Source of the DNA: Pokkaliibacter plantistimulans
Lineage (GTDB): Bacteria; Pseudomonadota; Gammaproteobacteria; Pseudomonadales; Balneatricaceae
Length of the DNA: 64,000 nucleotides
Direction: 5' to 3'
Assembly: GCF_046844695.1 (NCBI RefSeq)
Contig: NZ_CP177354.1
Location: 4,092,001-4,156,000 of the forward strand
The notes under the pieces are model-generated. The model did not search any database and had not been told where the DNA came from. It saw nothing but the letters and a program-made list of their open reading frames with translations. This document shows positions 41,715-51,634 of this stretch, in pieces. Position 1 is the first letter of the stretch, and each line of letters opens with the position of its first letter. The translations under genes were made by a program, and so were the position numbers.

Positions 41715-44700
41715 ACCTTCACCTCTTCAGCTGCTGTGGATGAGCGTACAGACGGGGGAGAAAACAGGGCTTCCAGCCCGTCGATCAGCTCGCGCCCGGG
41801 GCGCTCAAAATGCAACCCCTGTGACGGCGCCTGACTACCACGCAGGAACAGATACACCGCGCCGCCCACATGCAGGTCATAGTCGTAATCCGGCAGACGG
41901 GCTTTCAGCAGACGATGCAGGGCAAACAGGTACAGGGCGTACTGCAGGTCATAGCGGTGTTCCAGTATGGCTTGCTGCATGGCCGCTTTGCTGTAGGCGC
42001 TGTCGTCAGCCCCCAGCCAGTTGGATTTGTAGTCGGCCACGTAGTAGCGGCCCTGATGTTCAAAGACCAGATCGATAAAGCCCTTGAGCATGCCGTTCAG
42101 CTCCTTGTGGCTCAGCGCCGGGCGAGCCACGCCGCCGAGCGTATGCTGGCACACCAGCCGGTCCAGCTGGCCGGTACGGGTATGATCAATAGCAAACCAG
42201 AACTCCAGCTCCTTCTGATACTGCTGCAGACGAGTCAGTTGCAGTGGCTCCCCCGACTCCGTGCCTGATAAAGCACCGGATAAAGCGTCTGACAAAGCGC
42301 CTGACGATACGGCCAGCGCATCCGGCCCGGCGATCTCAGGGAGGGGCTCATCAAACAGGCCAAGCTGGCCAAAATCGTGCTGCCCGGCGGCAGCCAGATG
42401 CGGCGGCTCACTCGCTTCGTCACTGCCCGGCCCGAACGCAGCCAGAGGGGCTGAATCCAGATGGAAAGCCGTCTGCAGTAACTGCGGCAGCCACTGGCAC
42501 AGTGGCTCGATCCACTCCTGCCAGCCACGCAACTGACAGCGCCGCGCCAGCATATCGCGCAACTCCTGCGGATTGCTGACCGCCTGTGCAAATCCTTCAT
42601 CAGCGGCCCATTCCAGCAGGGCATGGAGAAAACTGCCCGGCTTCGGCCCTCGCGGGAAGGCATGCAGACTGCCCTGTGCCACTGGCAACGCGGGCTCCTC
42701 CTGCACCTCCACCCGCACTGCTTCGGTGAAGGTGTCCTGCCGTGCCGTTTCCGGGCCGCTGTTGATGCTGTCATCCAGCAACGGCAAGGCTTCCATCATG
42801 CCGTGCGCCGAGGAGTATTCGAGGCCCGAATAGCTGGAAATCCACCACTGCTCCGGGCGTGCGGGCAGCGGCAACGGCTCGGCCAGCTGCAGGCTAGCGG
42901 CCTCCGACTGGTACGACGCCACGACGCCATCGGGCAGCGGCTCGACCGCAATATCAGCGCACTCGCTGGCCAGCGTGGTCAGGGCACTGAACAGCTCGTC
43001 ACTGGCGATGGGGTTGCCGCCGTTCAACAGATAACCGGGAGCACTCAGCTGCAGATTGTCCAGACTGGCCATGCCCACCCAGGTGACATAGCGGGCGCGG
43101 GTCAGTGCCACGTAATACTTGCGCAGATCCTCACCGAGACGTTCGCGATCCACCTGCGCCACCCGCTCGTCATTCGCCTCCAGAGACAGCAGCAGCTTGC
43201 CACTGTCATCGTGCCACTTCAGGGGCAGATCGGTGGCCTTGCTCTGACGGAAGGCGCAGGCATAGGGCAGGAAGACCAGCGGATACTCCAGGCCCTTGGA
43301 CTTGTGCACCGTCACCACCTTGACCAGCGCATCGTCGCTTTCCAGCCGCAGTTTACGGGCATCAGCATCGCCATCGGCCTGCACACGCTGCTCGGCCAGA
43401 TAACGAATCAGGGCATGTTCACCATCAACTATCAGGCTTTGCTGTTGCAGCAATTCGGCCAGATGAAGAATGTCGGTCAGGGCGCGCTCGTTCCCGCTTG
43501 CCAGCAGACGACGGGGCACCTGAAAGGCGTTGAGCAGCCTGCGCAGCATGGGCAACACACCTTGCCGTCGCCACAACTCGCGGTATTCACGGAACTGCTG
43601 CACCCGGGCTTCCCACGCGGCTTCATTGTGGTTCAGCTCATCCAGCATCGCCCAGCTCAGGTCCAGCGTGGGCGTCCCCAGCGCAGCCCGCAGGCGGCGG
43701 TCATCATCCGGCTCGGCACAGGCATTGAGCCAGAACTGTACCTCGGTCGCCGCCGCACTTTGGAACACCGACTCCTTGTCTGACAGATAGACACTACGCA
43801 CGCCGCCTGCCGACAGTGCCTGGCGCACCAGCGCAGCTTCCGTGCCGGTGTTGACCAGCACGGCAATATCACCCGGCTGCACCGGGCGCAGCACGCCGCT
43901 GTTATCGCTAAAACCCGCTTTGCCCGCCTGCCCCTGCCGCAGCAGATAAATAATCTGGGCGGCCGTGGCGGCGGCCATCTGCTCACCATAAGCGCCTTTT
44001 TTGATGGGCTTCTCGCCCTCCAGCGTCCAGCAGGTCAGCGCCCTGACCACTTGCCCGTCAAGCATGAAGTGCTCACCTCGGCCTTTGGCCTCAACCGGTA
44101 GAAACGGCACCGGATTGCTGCCTTCTGCACGGAACAGGAAGGCGCCCTGCCCCTGGGGATGTGCCTCGGCATAACCAAATACGTGATTGACGGCGTTGAC
44201 CATGGCGCGGGTGGAGCGGAAGTTGGTACCCAGGGTGTAGTGCCTGCCCTCGGTATCCCGCCGGGCCTGCAGATAGGTAAAAATATCGGCGCCACGGAAG
44301 GCATAAATGGCCTGTTTGGGATCGCCGATCAGGATCAGCGCTCGTTCGGCGGCATTGCTGCTGACCTGATAGATGGCATCAAAAATGCGGTACTGCAGCG
44401 GGTCGGTGTCCTGAAATTCATCAATCAGCGCCACCGGGAACTGGTTACGGATCACCTCGGCCAGCCGCTCGCCATTGTCGCCCTGCAGTGCGGCATCCAG
44501 CTGGGTCAGCAGATCATTGAAGCCCATTTCCGCCCGGCGTTGTTTCTCCAGAGCAAAACGTTCACAGACCCAGCGTGCCGCGTGACGCAAAATATCGTTG
44601 CGCGCCTCAGGCAGTTGCAGCAATTGCTGACGCAGGCTGCTCATGGCTTCCAGTGCCGGATGGGCAGGAGCCGGGTCTTTTTTCCAGGCTTCTGCCAGCC

Positions 44701-45643
44701 CGGTGGTGGTCAGACGGGTCCAGCCGGTGGAGCTGTCGTCCAGCGGCATCACCAGCGCCGGGTCACCGGCCCAGGCCAGCAGAGCATCCAGCCAGGGCTG
44801 ATAATAACGCGCCTGAATCTTGCGCCCGTCGACGGCCTTGTCGGCGACGGCCTTATCCAGCAGCGCCTGCAACTCGCCCACCCACTGCATCCATGGGGCC
44901 TTCAGCGCCGCCAGTGCGGTACGACGTTGCTGTAAAGAAGCACCAATGCTGGCAGCAGGCTCTGCTGCATTGCCCAGCTCGGTGCTGTGCTCCAGCAACA
45001 GGCGGATGCCTGCATACAAGGCATCCGGCGTTTGCCACCAGCCATGCACCACCTTGGTCTGCTCTTCATCGAGGGCGAAAAAGAAGGTCCGCCAGTAGTC
45101 ACGCACCACCTCGTTCAGCAACTCACTCTGATCCGTCTCCAGACTGAGGCTGAACAGGCTGCCGCTATCAAAGGCATGTTCACCGAGCATACGGTTACAC
45201 CAGCCATGGATGGTGGACACTGCCGCCTCATCCATCCATTCCGCCGCCAGCTGCAGCTTGCGGGCGCAGCCGGGCCATTGCTCGGGGGCATATTCCGCGC
45301 GCAGGTCATGGAGCAGATCAGCGCCTGCGGGTTGCTCGGCAATATCCTCAGGTGACTGCAGAAAGTAACCTGCCGCCTCGGCCAGACGGGCGCGAATACG
45401 GTCACGCAGCTCCTTGGTGGCGGCATCGGTAAAGGTCACCACCAGTATTTCCGGTGGCGTCAGTGGCCGCGCAAATGCTTCATCACCGCCGTGGCCCAGC
45501 ACCAGACGCACATAGAGCGCCGCAATGGTGAAGGTCTTGCCGGTACCGGCGCTGGCCTCGATCAGGCGACTGCCATGCAGCGGGAAACGTAACGGCGCAA
45601 GGGGCGATGGAAGGCCGGGAGCCACTGCCATGGGGGTCGTCAT
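41711..45643 (-). CDS. recB: RecBCD exonuclease V, beta subunit RecB
   Basis: 1310 residues, longer than E. coli RecB (1180). UvrD-type helicase: IEASAGTGKTFTIAALYVRL (motif I), LIDEFQDTDPLQYRIF (II), ILIGDPKQAIYAFRGADIFT (III), LGTNFRSTRAMVNAVNHV (IV), TVHKSKGLEYPLVFLPYACA (V) and YYVALTRARYVTWVG (VI). The C-terminal nuclease keeps GFIDLVFEHQGRYYVADYKS. A low-complexity SDALSGALSGTESG linker lies before the nuclease domain. 3'-5' helicase plus the single nuclease site; recombinational repair and degradation of foreign linear DNA. Confidence 0.97.
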   Translation of the reverse strand: MTTPMAVAPGLPSPLAPLRFPLHGSRLIEASAGTGKTFTIAALYVRLVLGHGGDEAFARPLTPPEILVVTFTDAATKELRDRIRARLAEAAGYFLQSPEDIAEQPAGADLLHDLRAEYAPEQWPGCARKLQLAAEWMDEAAVSTIHGWCNRMLGEHAFDSGSLFSLSLETDQSELLNEVVRDYWRTFFFALDEEQTKVVHGWWQTPDALYAGIRLLLEHSTELGNAAEPAASIGASLQQRRTALAALKAPWMQWVGELQALLDKAVADKAVDGRKIQARYYQPWLDALLAWAGDPALVMPLDDSSTGWTRLTTTGLAEAWKKDPAPAHPALEAMSSLRQQLLQLPEARNDILRHAARWVCERFALEKQRRAEMGFNDLLTQLDAALQGDNGERLAEVIRNQFPVALIDEFQDTDPLQYRIFDAIYQVSSNAAERALILIGDPKQAIYAFRGADIFTYLQARRDTEGRHYTLGTNFRSTRAMVNAVNHVFGYAEAHPQGQGAFLFRAEGSNPVPFLPVEAKGRGEHFMLDGQVVRALTCWTLEGEKPIKKGAYGEQMAAATAAQIIYLLRQGQAGKAGFSDNSGVLRPVQPGDIAVLVNTGTEAALVRQALSAGGVRSVYLSDKESVFQSAAATEVQFWLNACAEPDDDRRLRAALGTPTLDLSWAMLDELNHNEAAWEARVQQFREYRELWRRQGVLPMLRRLLNAFQVPRRLLASGNERALTDILHLAELLQQQSLIVDGEHALIRYLAEQRVQADGDADARKLRLESDDALVKVVTVHKSKGLEYPLVFLPYACAFRQSKATDLPLKWHDDSGKLLLSLEANDERVAQVDRERLGEDLRKYYVALTRARYVTWVGMASLDNLQLSAPGYLLNGGNPIASDELFSALTTLASECADIAVEPLPDGVVASYQSEAASLQLAEPLPLPARPEQWWISSYSGLEYSSAHGMMEALPLLDDSINSGPETARQDTFTEAVRVEVQEEPALPVAQGSLHAFPRGPKPGSFLHALLEWAADEGFAQAVSNPQELRDMLARRCQLRGWQEWIEPLCQWLPQLLQTAFHLDSAPLAAFGPGSDEASEPPHLAAAGQHDFGQLGLFDEPLPEIAGPDALAVSSGALSDALSGALSGTESGEPLQLTRLQQYQKELEFWFAIDHTRTGQLDRLVCQHTLGGVARPALSHKELNGMLKGFIDLVFEHQGRYYVADYKSNWLGADDSAYSKAAMQQAILEHRYDLQYALYLFALHRLLKARLPDYDYDLHVGGAVYLFLRGSQAPSQGLHFERPGRELIDGLEALFSPPSVRSSTAAEEVKV

Positions 45644-48600
45644 TACTTGTCTCCTTTGGCGGGCTTGCCCAGTGCATCGATCAGTGGCTGTAACAGTTGC
45701 TGGCTGAGGCGGGCAAAGTCGTCACTGTCCAGCAGCTGTTCGACGTTCTGCCATACCCGGTTGAGGTAGGGGTTACGCTCCTGCTGCTGGGCAAAGGCGG
45801 TGGCGGCGGCATCACTGGCGGCAGCGCGGGTATCGTCATCGCAGTCGGGGCGCCCGCCCTTGAGCTGCCATGCCAGCGCCGTGGGAATATCCAGCGCCAG
45901 TGGCCGGGTCAGCGCCTGCTTCCAGCTGGCCATCAGCACTTCCCAGTAATCGGTCGCCTGCTGGCGGCTCGCCAGCGGTGGCAGATGCACGGTGCCGTTC
46001 TTACTGATGACCACCGTGGTCAGCGGCTGCCCGCCCAGATGCCCGGCCACATGGGCCAGCCAGTACGGCAGCAGTTTGTCGTGGCGGTAGGCGCGGTTCT
46101 TGATCATGCCACTGCTGGTCAGTACCACCCGGCCACGCTGCCCTGCCGCATTGCTGCGCATATGGGTCAGCCAGTCACTGACCGGCTGTTCGCCAATATC
46201 GCACTCCAGCGGCTCGTCCGGCTGTTCGTTTGGCCACTGCGCCAGTACCTGCTCGTACTGCTCAAACAGAGTATCCATCGGTTCGATCAGCTGTTCCTGC
46301 TGCAGCACGGCGAAGTTGCCGGGGGCCAGATCGCCACGGCGCACCACCCGCTGCAGCTGGTTATCCAGCGCCTGCAAGCGGTCCCCCCCCTGCTGCACGG
46401 CCAGCAGCTGGGCCTGAATCAGCTCATCCTGAATCTGCCAGTTGCCCAGCCCATCCAGCGCGAACGGTTCCTGATCCTCACTGGCCGGGTCATCCAGCTC
46501 AAAATGCACGCCCAGCCGCACCCGCAGGAAGTAGCGCAACGGATCACGCAGGAAGTCCGCCAGCTGCTTGAGGCTGAGGGCCTCCTCCCAGGGGAACGCC
46601 GCCAGCGTTGCCGTGCTGCTCACCGGCGTTTGCCCCTGCTGCTCCGCCAGCAAGCCTTCGCGCCATTCATTGGCATAACTGAACAGCGGACCCTGTGCAG
46701 AGAAGTAGTCACGATTAAAGGGTTGCAGACGGTGCTCGACCGTCAGCGCATGCAGCAGGGCCGCATCGTCCTGCTCCTGCCCCTGCAGCCGCCAGACCGC
46801 TGCCAGATGATCACGCAACTGAGCCACCAGCACCGATGGCGGCCGCTCCGAATTGTCGTTGATGCTGCGCCCGATCCAGCTGATATGCAGGTGCTCCCGT
46901 GCCGACAGCATGGCCTCCAGAAACAGATAGCGGTCATCCTCCCGGCGGGAGCGGTCTCCCGGCCGGTAGTCGTGGCCCATCAGATCAAAATCCATGGGGA
47001 TGCGGGTGCGCGGATAGTCACCGTCATTCATCCCCAGCAGATAGACATGACGGAAAGGGATGGCGCGCATCGGCATCAGGGTGGCAAAGGTCACTGCACC
47101 CGCAAAGAACGGCTGGCTGAGGGATGACTGGTCCAGCTGGCCGAGCAGATGCTCGCGCACTACGGCCAGCGGCAGATCATCGTTCATGGCGGCACTGTCG
47201 GCCTCTTCTTGCCAGGCCTGCAGCACGTTTTCCAGCTGCAGCAGGGTGTAGCCGTCTTCGGCCTCATCGGCAGCAAAGAAATCATCCATCAGCGCCCGTA
47301 CCCGGCCAACCCACTGCTGTACACTGGCTTCGCTGCAGAGTAGCTGCCAGTGCTGATCCAGACGGTCCAGCAACTGTGACAACGGCCCCAGCAGTGCGGC
47401 ATCCAGCCCGCCTATTTCATCCATCGGCTCAATATCGCCCCAGGCCTCGCCGCTGCCCACGGCATAACCCAGCAGCATGCGTCGCAGGCCAAACAGCCAG
47501 GTGTTCTGCTCCGGCGCCTGCGGCAACGCCAGACTTTGCCGCTGCTCGGCATGCAGGCCCCAGCGGATGCGGGCAGCGGCAATCCAGCGGTGTAACAACG
47601 GCAGCTGCTGTTCATCAATGGCAAAGCGACGGCGCAGCGCAGGGACTTCCAGCAAATCCAGCAGATCGCTGACGGCAAACCGGGACAATGGCAGGCCAAG
47701 CAGTTTCTCCACCGCGTTCAGTAGCGGGTCAAAGCTGCGCTGGCCTCTGTCGGCCAGAGAGTACGGAATATATCGTGGGTCATCCCAGCCAAACTGGCCA
47801 AATACCGCCTGAATATGGTGAGCGTAATTGTTGATGTCCGGCACCATGACGATGATGTCGCGCGGCTGCAGGCGGGGGTTGGCCGCACGGGCTGCCAGAA
47901 TCTGATCGTGCAGCACCTCTACTTCACGCTGTGCACTGTGTACCACATGGAAACGCAGGGAGTGATCGCGCGCCGTATCGACGGCAGGCCACAACGCGCG
48001 ACTTTCGGCTACCGGGCGCAAATCACGGATATCTTCCTGCAACTGCTGCAGCAAGGTGTCATCACCGTTGCCATTGAACAGATCCACGCGCTGCTGAATA
48101 TCGAGAAAGCGCTGCTCGTAATGCTCCCGTTCGTCATGCACATCGAGCAGACCGATAAAGTCCCTGCCCTGCTTGCCCCAGGCCGCCAGCAGCGGATGTG
48201 CGTGCAGATGCAGCTGGTCGTCCGGGATCATTTCCGGCATGCCGGACTTGCGCGACTGGCGACGCCGCTCGGCACGCAGCAGATCTTTGTCGGCAATAAT
48301 GTCGGCCCAGAAGTGCTCACAGGGGTTATGTACGCACATCAGCACCTGAGTCCAGTTGGCGATAGCCGCCAGCACCTCCAGCGCCTGCTGCGGCAGGGAG
48401 GAAATGCCGAACACCAGCAGGCGCCGCGGTAATCCCTGCGGGCGCTGCTGACTGGCCATGGCCGGTACTGCAGCGAGAAAGCGGCGGTGAATTTCGGCAC
48501 GGCTGGTGTGTTGCTCTGCACCGACATCATCCAGCAGCGCACGCCACAAACGTGGTTGCCACAGGGCATTGTCAGGCACCGGTTTGTGCCCGTCGCGACT

Positions 48601-49116
48601 GGTCAGCAGGACATCGGCACCGCGCGCCCAGTCCGCCAGCCAGTCGGCACGATATACCTGATACTGGTCAAACAGATCGGCCAGACGCACTGCCAGCTGA
48701 TGCCGCTTACGCAGATCGTGGTCACCGCTTAGGAACCGCTCAAGGGGCGAAAATACAGACTCCCTGAGCAGTGCAGGCAACAGACGCATCAGGCGCCAGA
48801 TCAGAAAAGCCTTGTCAAAAGGGGAGGTTTTCGGCACCCGCTCCTCGCCCAGTACGGCGCGGTAGGCTTGCCAGAGGAAGCGCGATGGCAGCTGCGCATC
48901 AATGGCCGCCGCAATACCACAGCCGCCGTTATCCGGGTGCTCGGCCAGTGCCAGTTTCAGCCACTGGGCGATACCGTTGCTCTGCACCAGCACCACTTCA
49001 TTTTCCAGTGGCGCCAGAGGGTAACGCTGCATCCAGGCCACCAGCACATCTCGCAGTGCTTCGGGATGATTGCCATGGATGACCATCAGTCCGGGGGATA
49101 ACGGCGTCTCGCTCAT
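45643..49116 (-). CDS. recC: RecBCD exonuclease V, gamma subunit RecC
   Basis: 1157 residues from MSETPLSPGLMVIHGNHPEA (49116), with AAGGG 7 bp upstream; an earlier in-frame ATG exists at 49152. Typical RecC landmarks: VVLVQSNGIAQWLKLALAEH, FHVVHSAQREVEVLHDQILA, MVPDINNYAHHIQAVFG, YSLADRGQRSFDPLLNAVEK and FRHVYLLGMNDGDYPRTRIP. RecC recognises Chi through a pseudo-helicase fold. First gene of the operon. Confidence 0.97.
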   Translation of the reverse strand: MSETPLSPGLMVIHGNHPEALRDVLVAWMQRYPLAPLENEVVLVQSNGIAQWLKLALAEHPDNGGCGIAAAIDAQLPSRFLWQAYRAVLGEERVPKTSPFDKAFLIWRLMRLLPALLRESVFSPLERFLSGDHDLRKRHQLAVRLADLFDQYQVYRADWLADWARGADVLLTSRDGHKPVPDNALWQPRLWRALLDDVGAEQHTSRAEIHRRFLAAVPAMASQQRPQGLPRRLLVFGISSLPQQALEVLAAIANWTQVLMCVHNPCEHFWADIIADKDLLRAERRRQSRKSGMPEMIPDDQLHLHAHPLLAAWGKQGRDFIGLLDVHDEREHYEQRFLDIQQRVDLFNGNGDDTLLQQLQEDIRDLRPVAESRALWPAVDTARDHSLRFHVVHSAQREVEVLHDQILAARAANPRLQPRDIIVMVPDINNYAHHIQAVFGQFGWDDPRYIPYSLADRGQRSFDPLLNAVEKLLGLPLSRFAVSDLLDLLEVPALRRRFAIDEQQLPLLHRWIAAARIRWGLHAEQRQSLALPQAPEQNTWLFGLRRMLLGYAVGSGEAWGDIEPMDEIGGLDAALLGPLSQLLDRLDQHWQLLCSEASVQQWVGRVRALMDDFFAADEAEDGYTLLQLENVLQAWQEEADSAAMNDDLPLAVVREHLLGQLDQSSLSQPFFAGAVTFATLMPMRAIPFRHVYLLGMNDGDYPRTRIPMDFDLMGHDYRPGDRSRREDDRYLFLEAMLSAREHLHISWIGRSINDNSERPPSVLVAQLRDHLAAVWRLQGQEQDDAALLHALTVEHRLQPFNRDYFSAQGPLFSYANEWREGLLAEQQGQTPVSSTATLAAFPWEEALSLKQLADFLRDPLRYFLRVRLGVHFELDDPASEDQEPFALDGLGNWQIQDELIQAQLLAVQQGGDRLQALDNQLQRVVRRGDLAPGNFAVLQQEQLIEPMDTLFEQYEQVLAQWPNEQPDEPLECDIGEQPVSDWLTHMRSNAAGQRGRVVLTSSGMIKNRAYRHDKLLPYWLAHVAGHLGGQPLTTVVISKNGTVHLPPLASRQQATDYWEVLMASWKQALTRPLALDIPTALAWQLKGGRPDCDDDTRAAASDAAATAFAQQQERNPYLNRVWQNVEQLLDSDDFARLSQQLLQPLIDALGKPAKGDK

Positions 49117-49358
49117 CGAACTACCCTTCTGTCGCAAGCCATTGAAGAACAAGGGGGTAGTTTGTCAGGGATGGGGGGGATTGGGAACCGGGAGAATGTC
49201 GGCAACCCGCAAGGACGTTGAAGGTTGCAGGTCACTTTGGTGACCACTAAGATGGCCAACCAGCGAAGGATGTACAGGAACGGATATCTGCAGTGCATGT
49301 GCACTGCTCTCCTGACGCTAAACATACGGAGTCAATGCAAGCATCAATAGGGAAAGCC

Positions 49359-49952
49359 ATGTATCCGATTATTTACCCCAAGAGCCCCAAATCTCAGACT
49401 CGCCTTGGCCCGCTCTCAAACGGAGCAAAAAACAGCTGTAGACCGGTCTATCAAAACTCTCCTGAGCGACATAAGAGTCTGATCGAAAATACACCCGCCT
49501 TTTTCAACATATCTGACAATTTCGGAGCCGATGGTTCTGAGCCTGCCATTGAGCTGAGCTATTTCGATGTCACCAAAGCAAATATTGCTCATATTCAAGC
49601 GGCATGCCTTAAATATGATGTAGACCCTGACCTGATTCGGGCAATCATGTATATGGAAACGACTCACGGTTACTACGACAAGATTAATCCCTGGCGCAAT
49701 ACGATTCTCCCTATGAACGTGAGTTACACCTATTGGAAAGATTTAGGTGCAACTGAAGCCGGTTTGGAGCAGGCGGCAAATAACATAGATATTGGCACGC
49801 TGATTTTACGCAGAATTCAGGATCGCACATCTGATCCTTCAGTAGCCAAAATCGCGTCGATATACAATTTTCTGGGCAAGGAAGTGGTCAGTGACTACGG
49901 CGCCCGCGTTGCCACTATCTACAAGCAAAAACTATGGAAGAAAACAAAATGA
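49359..49952 (+). CDS. Putative lysozyme-fold effector (transglycosylase-like)
   Basis: 197 residues from the ATG at 49359 with AGGGA upstream; ATGs at 49335 and 49293 are alternatives. Residues ~85-197 read CLKYDVDPDLIRAIMYMETT, HGYYDKINPW, NVSYTYWKDLG and NIDIGTLILRRIQD: a soluble lytic transglycosylase-like layout with a candidate catalytic Glu in YMETTHG. No signal peptide; the N-terminus is polar and Pro/Ser-rich. AT-rich relative to neighbours. It overlaps by 4 bp a two-helix membrane protein. This is the arrangement of an antibacterial peptidoglycan-hydrolase effector and its immunity protein, but no secretion genes are nearby. Inferred. Confidence 0.6.
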   Translation: MYPIIYPKSPKSQTRLGPLSNGAKNSCRPVYQNSPERHKSLIENTPAFFNISDNFGADGSEPAIELSYFDVTKANIAHIQAACLKYDVDPDLIRAIMYMETTHGYYDKINPWRNTILPMNVSYTYWKDLGATEAGLEQAANNIDIGTLILRRIQDRTSDPSVAKIASIYNFLGKEVVSDYGARVATIYKQKLWKKTK

Positions 49953-50206
49953 GATGGAGAGTCAAACTAACTACTTCGGTCTTTTTAAGTACGGCAGTGT
50001 CTCTTTATATGGCCTATGCAGCATTACAGCACAATCCCATGGGAGAGTACTGCACCTATATCAGTGATCCATCTGCAAACGCCAACTGCACCATGAATTT
50101 AGGCCCATTAATGGGTGTTTTCATCAGTTGGTTTGTAGTCAGTTTTCTAATCAGCCTGAGCGGCATAACCATTTTTGGCTGGATAAAATCACAATTCAGA
50201 AAATAA
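49949..50206 (+). CDS. Small two-helix membrane protein (candidate immunity protein)
   Basis: 85 residues from the ATG that overlaps the upstream stop (ATGA); an ATG five codons earlier (49934) is possible. Two membrane helices (TSVFLSTAVSLYMAYAAL and PLMGVFISWFVVSFLISLSG) flank a ~25-residue loop containing two Cys (EYCTYISDPSANANC) that would face the periplasm, where they could form a disulfide. No family recognised. Position and topology fit an immunity protein for the upstream cell-wall hydrolase; a holin-like role is the main alternative. Confidence 0.6.
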   Translation: MRWRVKLTTSVFLSTAVSLYMAYAALQHNPMGEYCTYISDPSANANCTMNLGPLMGVFISWFVVSFLISLSGITIFGWIKSQFRK

Positions 50207-50265
50207 TCGCGGTACGAGAGCACGCATTGCTTGTGTAATGCGGAGTCTATTTATCTAATTTCAGT

Positions 50266-50922
50266 TTGAACAGGAACGTCTTTTCCTGCGGAACTCCCTC
50301 TGCCTGCCGTATCACCTATAGGTCACAGTTACGCCGTTATGGCGAGCCACCTACGGATGCGCAGGCAGAAGCATTAATCCGATCAGCAACGCTAGAGTCG
50401 ATATCTCCTTTTCCTTTCAGGACCGGATGCCGCTTGACCAGTCTGGCGGCCAACCGCTTCGTCACAGGGCAACGTTTTATCGACTATGGCGGTGGCAGCA
50501 GTTCCCAGTCCCAGTTCAATCGGGACCAGTTCAGCAATAGCAATGGACTCGGTCAGCAGAATCAGTTTGAGATGCAGCCGCTGGGCGAGATGATCAGGCA
50601 AATACTGCAGGATCTGATCAAGATGCTGATGGGCAACAATCAGGGCCAGCCATCCAACAGCGGCAGCGACAACAGCAAGAGCACCTCCCCTGTCGGCAGC
50701 AGCAGTGGCTCAGCGCCCCACTCTCCGCAACAGAGTGACGAGCCTAGAATCATCAAGCTGGGCAGCAATATCTCCGCTGCCGAGAAAACTGATCTGGAGT
50801 TCGGTGCCAACAAGACGCTGGTGGACGACGGCAAGAACAACCAGCTGCATAACATCTATCTGAAGAGCAGCGATTCGGCCAGCAACGACCTCTTTCAGAA
50901 CCTGCACTTCACCCAAGACAGC
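50266..50922 (+). pseudogene. Harpin-like / pectate-lyase-domain gene, truncated
   Basis: The only start is a TTG without a ribosome binding site. Residues ~75-155 are Gly/Ser/Gln/Asn-rich with one amphipathic helix (LGEMIRQILQDLIKMLMGNN) and no Cys, the composition of type III harpins. Residues ~158-215 (RIIKLGSNIS, FGANKTLVDDGKNNQLHNIY, LFQNLHFTQDS) resemble the first turns of a family 1 pectate lyase. The gene then runs into an antisense sulfatase fragment at about 50922, so most of the lyase is missing. HrpW/HopAK1-type harpin-pectate lyases are the nearest design known to me. Confidence 0.5.
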
Positions 50923-51310
50923 AGATCGGCGAGATAGCCAATCTCGTGATGTTCCTCTTCGTAATTCCATAGATCATGATCACCACGACCGCTGACATGG
51001 ATGAAATAGTCCACCCCGCCCGCCATGACGCCGTAGAACTCATCGTAGCCTGATGCACGGGGGCCAAAGTGCGGCGGGAAACCCAGATGCCATTTGCCGA
51101 TCAGGCAGGTGTAGTGACTCGCTTTCTTCAGCTGTGCAGGCAGGGTGGCAATATGCGGCGGCAATCCAGGTGTGCTGCTGCCCTTGCTGCGGCTGTTGTT
51201 GGGCTCTTCCATGGCACCACGCAGGCGATACCCTGCCGAACTGTGCCTGACGGCCGCTGTAGCAGCCCAGATCCGCATATCCCAGATCGTTAGCCAAGAT
51301 GTGGTGTTTA
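50913..51310 (-). pseudogene. Sulfatase fragment, frameshifted
   Basis: One minus frame gives HHILANDLGYADLGCYSGR, the sulfatase N-terminal metal motif region; after a frameshift another gives LPAQLKKASHYTCLIGKWHL, GFPPHFGPRASGYDEFYGVM and GRGDHDLWNYEEEHHEIGY, the middle of an arylsulfatase. Both ends are cut: at ~51305 by a LysR fragment and at ~50915 by the pectate-lyase remnant. About 130 of ~500 residues remain. Confidence 0.75.
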
Positions 51311-51570
51311 AGAATGACGGTGTCATGCTGCTGAAAACGTTGTCACAGGGGATGCATCTGACGGTGTTGCCCAACCTGCCGTTGGTGGCTGCGCGGGATT
51401 TTGTACGCACCGTGGAGCTGAAGCCACTGTCTGAAACCGTACTTTCACGGCCGTTGTATCTATGGTTAAAGGATGAGATACAGCACCAGCCGGAGTTTGT
51501 GGCATTCGAGAAAATTGCGATGGAAGTCTTTTACGAGTTCAGCGCAGCTGACCATAACGCGACGGGATGA
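51296..51570 (+). pseudogene. LysR-type regulator, C-terminal fragment
   Basis: About 90 residues (FKNDGVMLLKTLSQGMHLTV, LPNLPLVAARDFVRTVEL, SRPLYLWLKDEIQHQPEFVA) match the last part of a LysR substrate-binding domain. The DNA-binding half is missing; the upstream sequence is the antisense sulfatase fragment. Confidence 0.65.
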
Positions 51571-51587
51571 GAGGAGAAATCGCACAT

Positions 51588-51624
51588 AGAAAAACAGCCA
51601 CCCGGCTTGACCCGTAGTGGCTGT
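51588..51624 (-). terminator. Terminator of the second tRNA-Val gene
   Basis: Stem ACAGCCAC/GTGGCTGT with a T run on the minus strand; nearly identical to the terminator at 39356-39392. Confidence 0.85.
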
Positions 51625-51634
51625 CTTCAGAATT

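Noticed and set aside
42623..43783. 386-codon plus-strand ORF inside recB
   Set aside because: Shadow frame with shuffled composition; recB motifs cover the same region.
45697..47127. 476-codon plus-strand ORF inside recC
   Set aside because: Mirror frame of recC with no recognisable domain; recC is certain.
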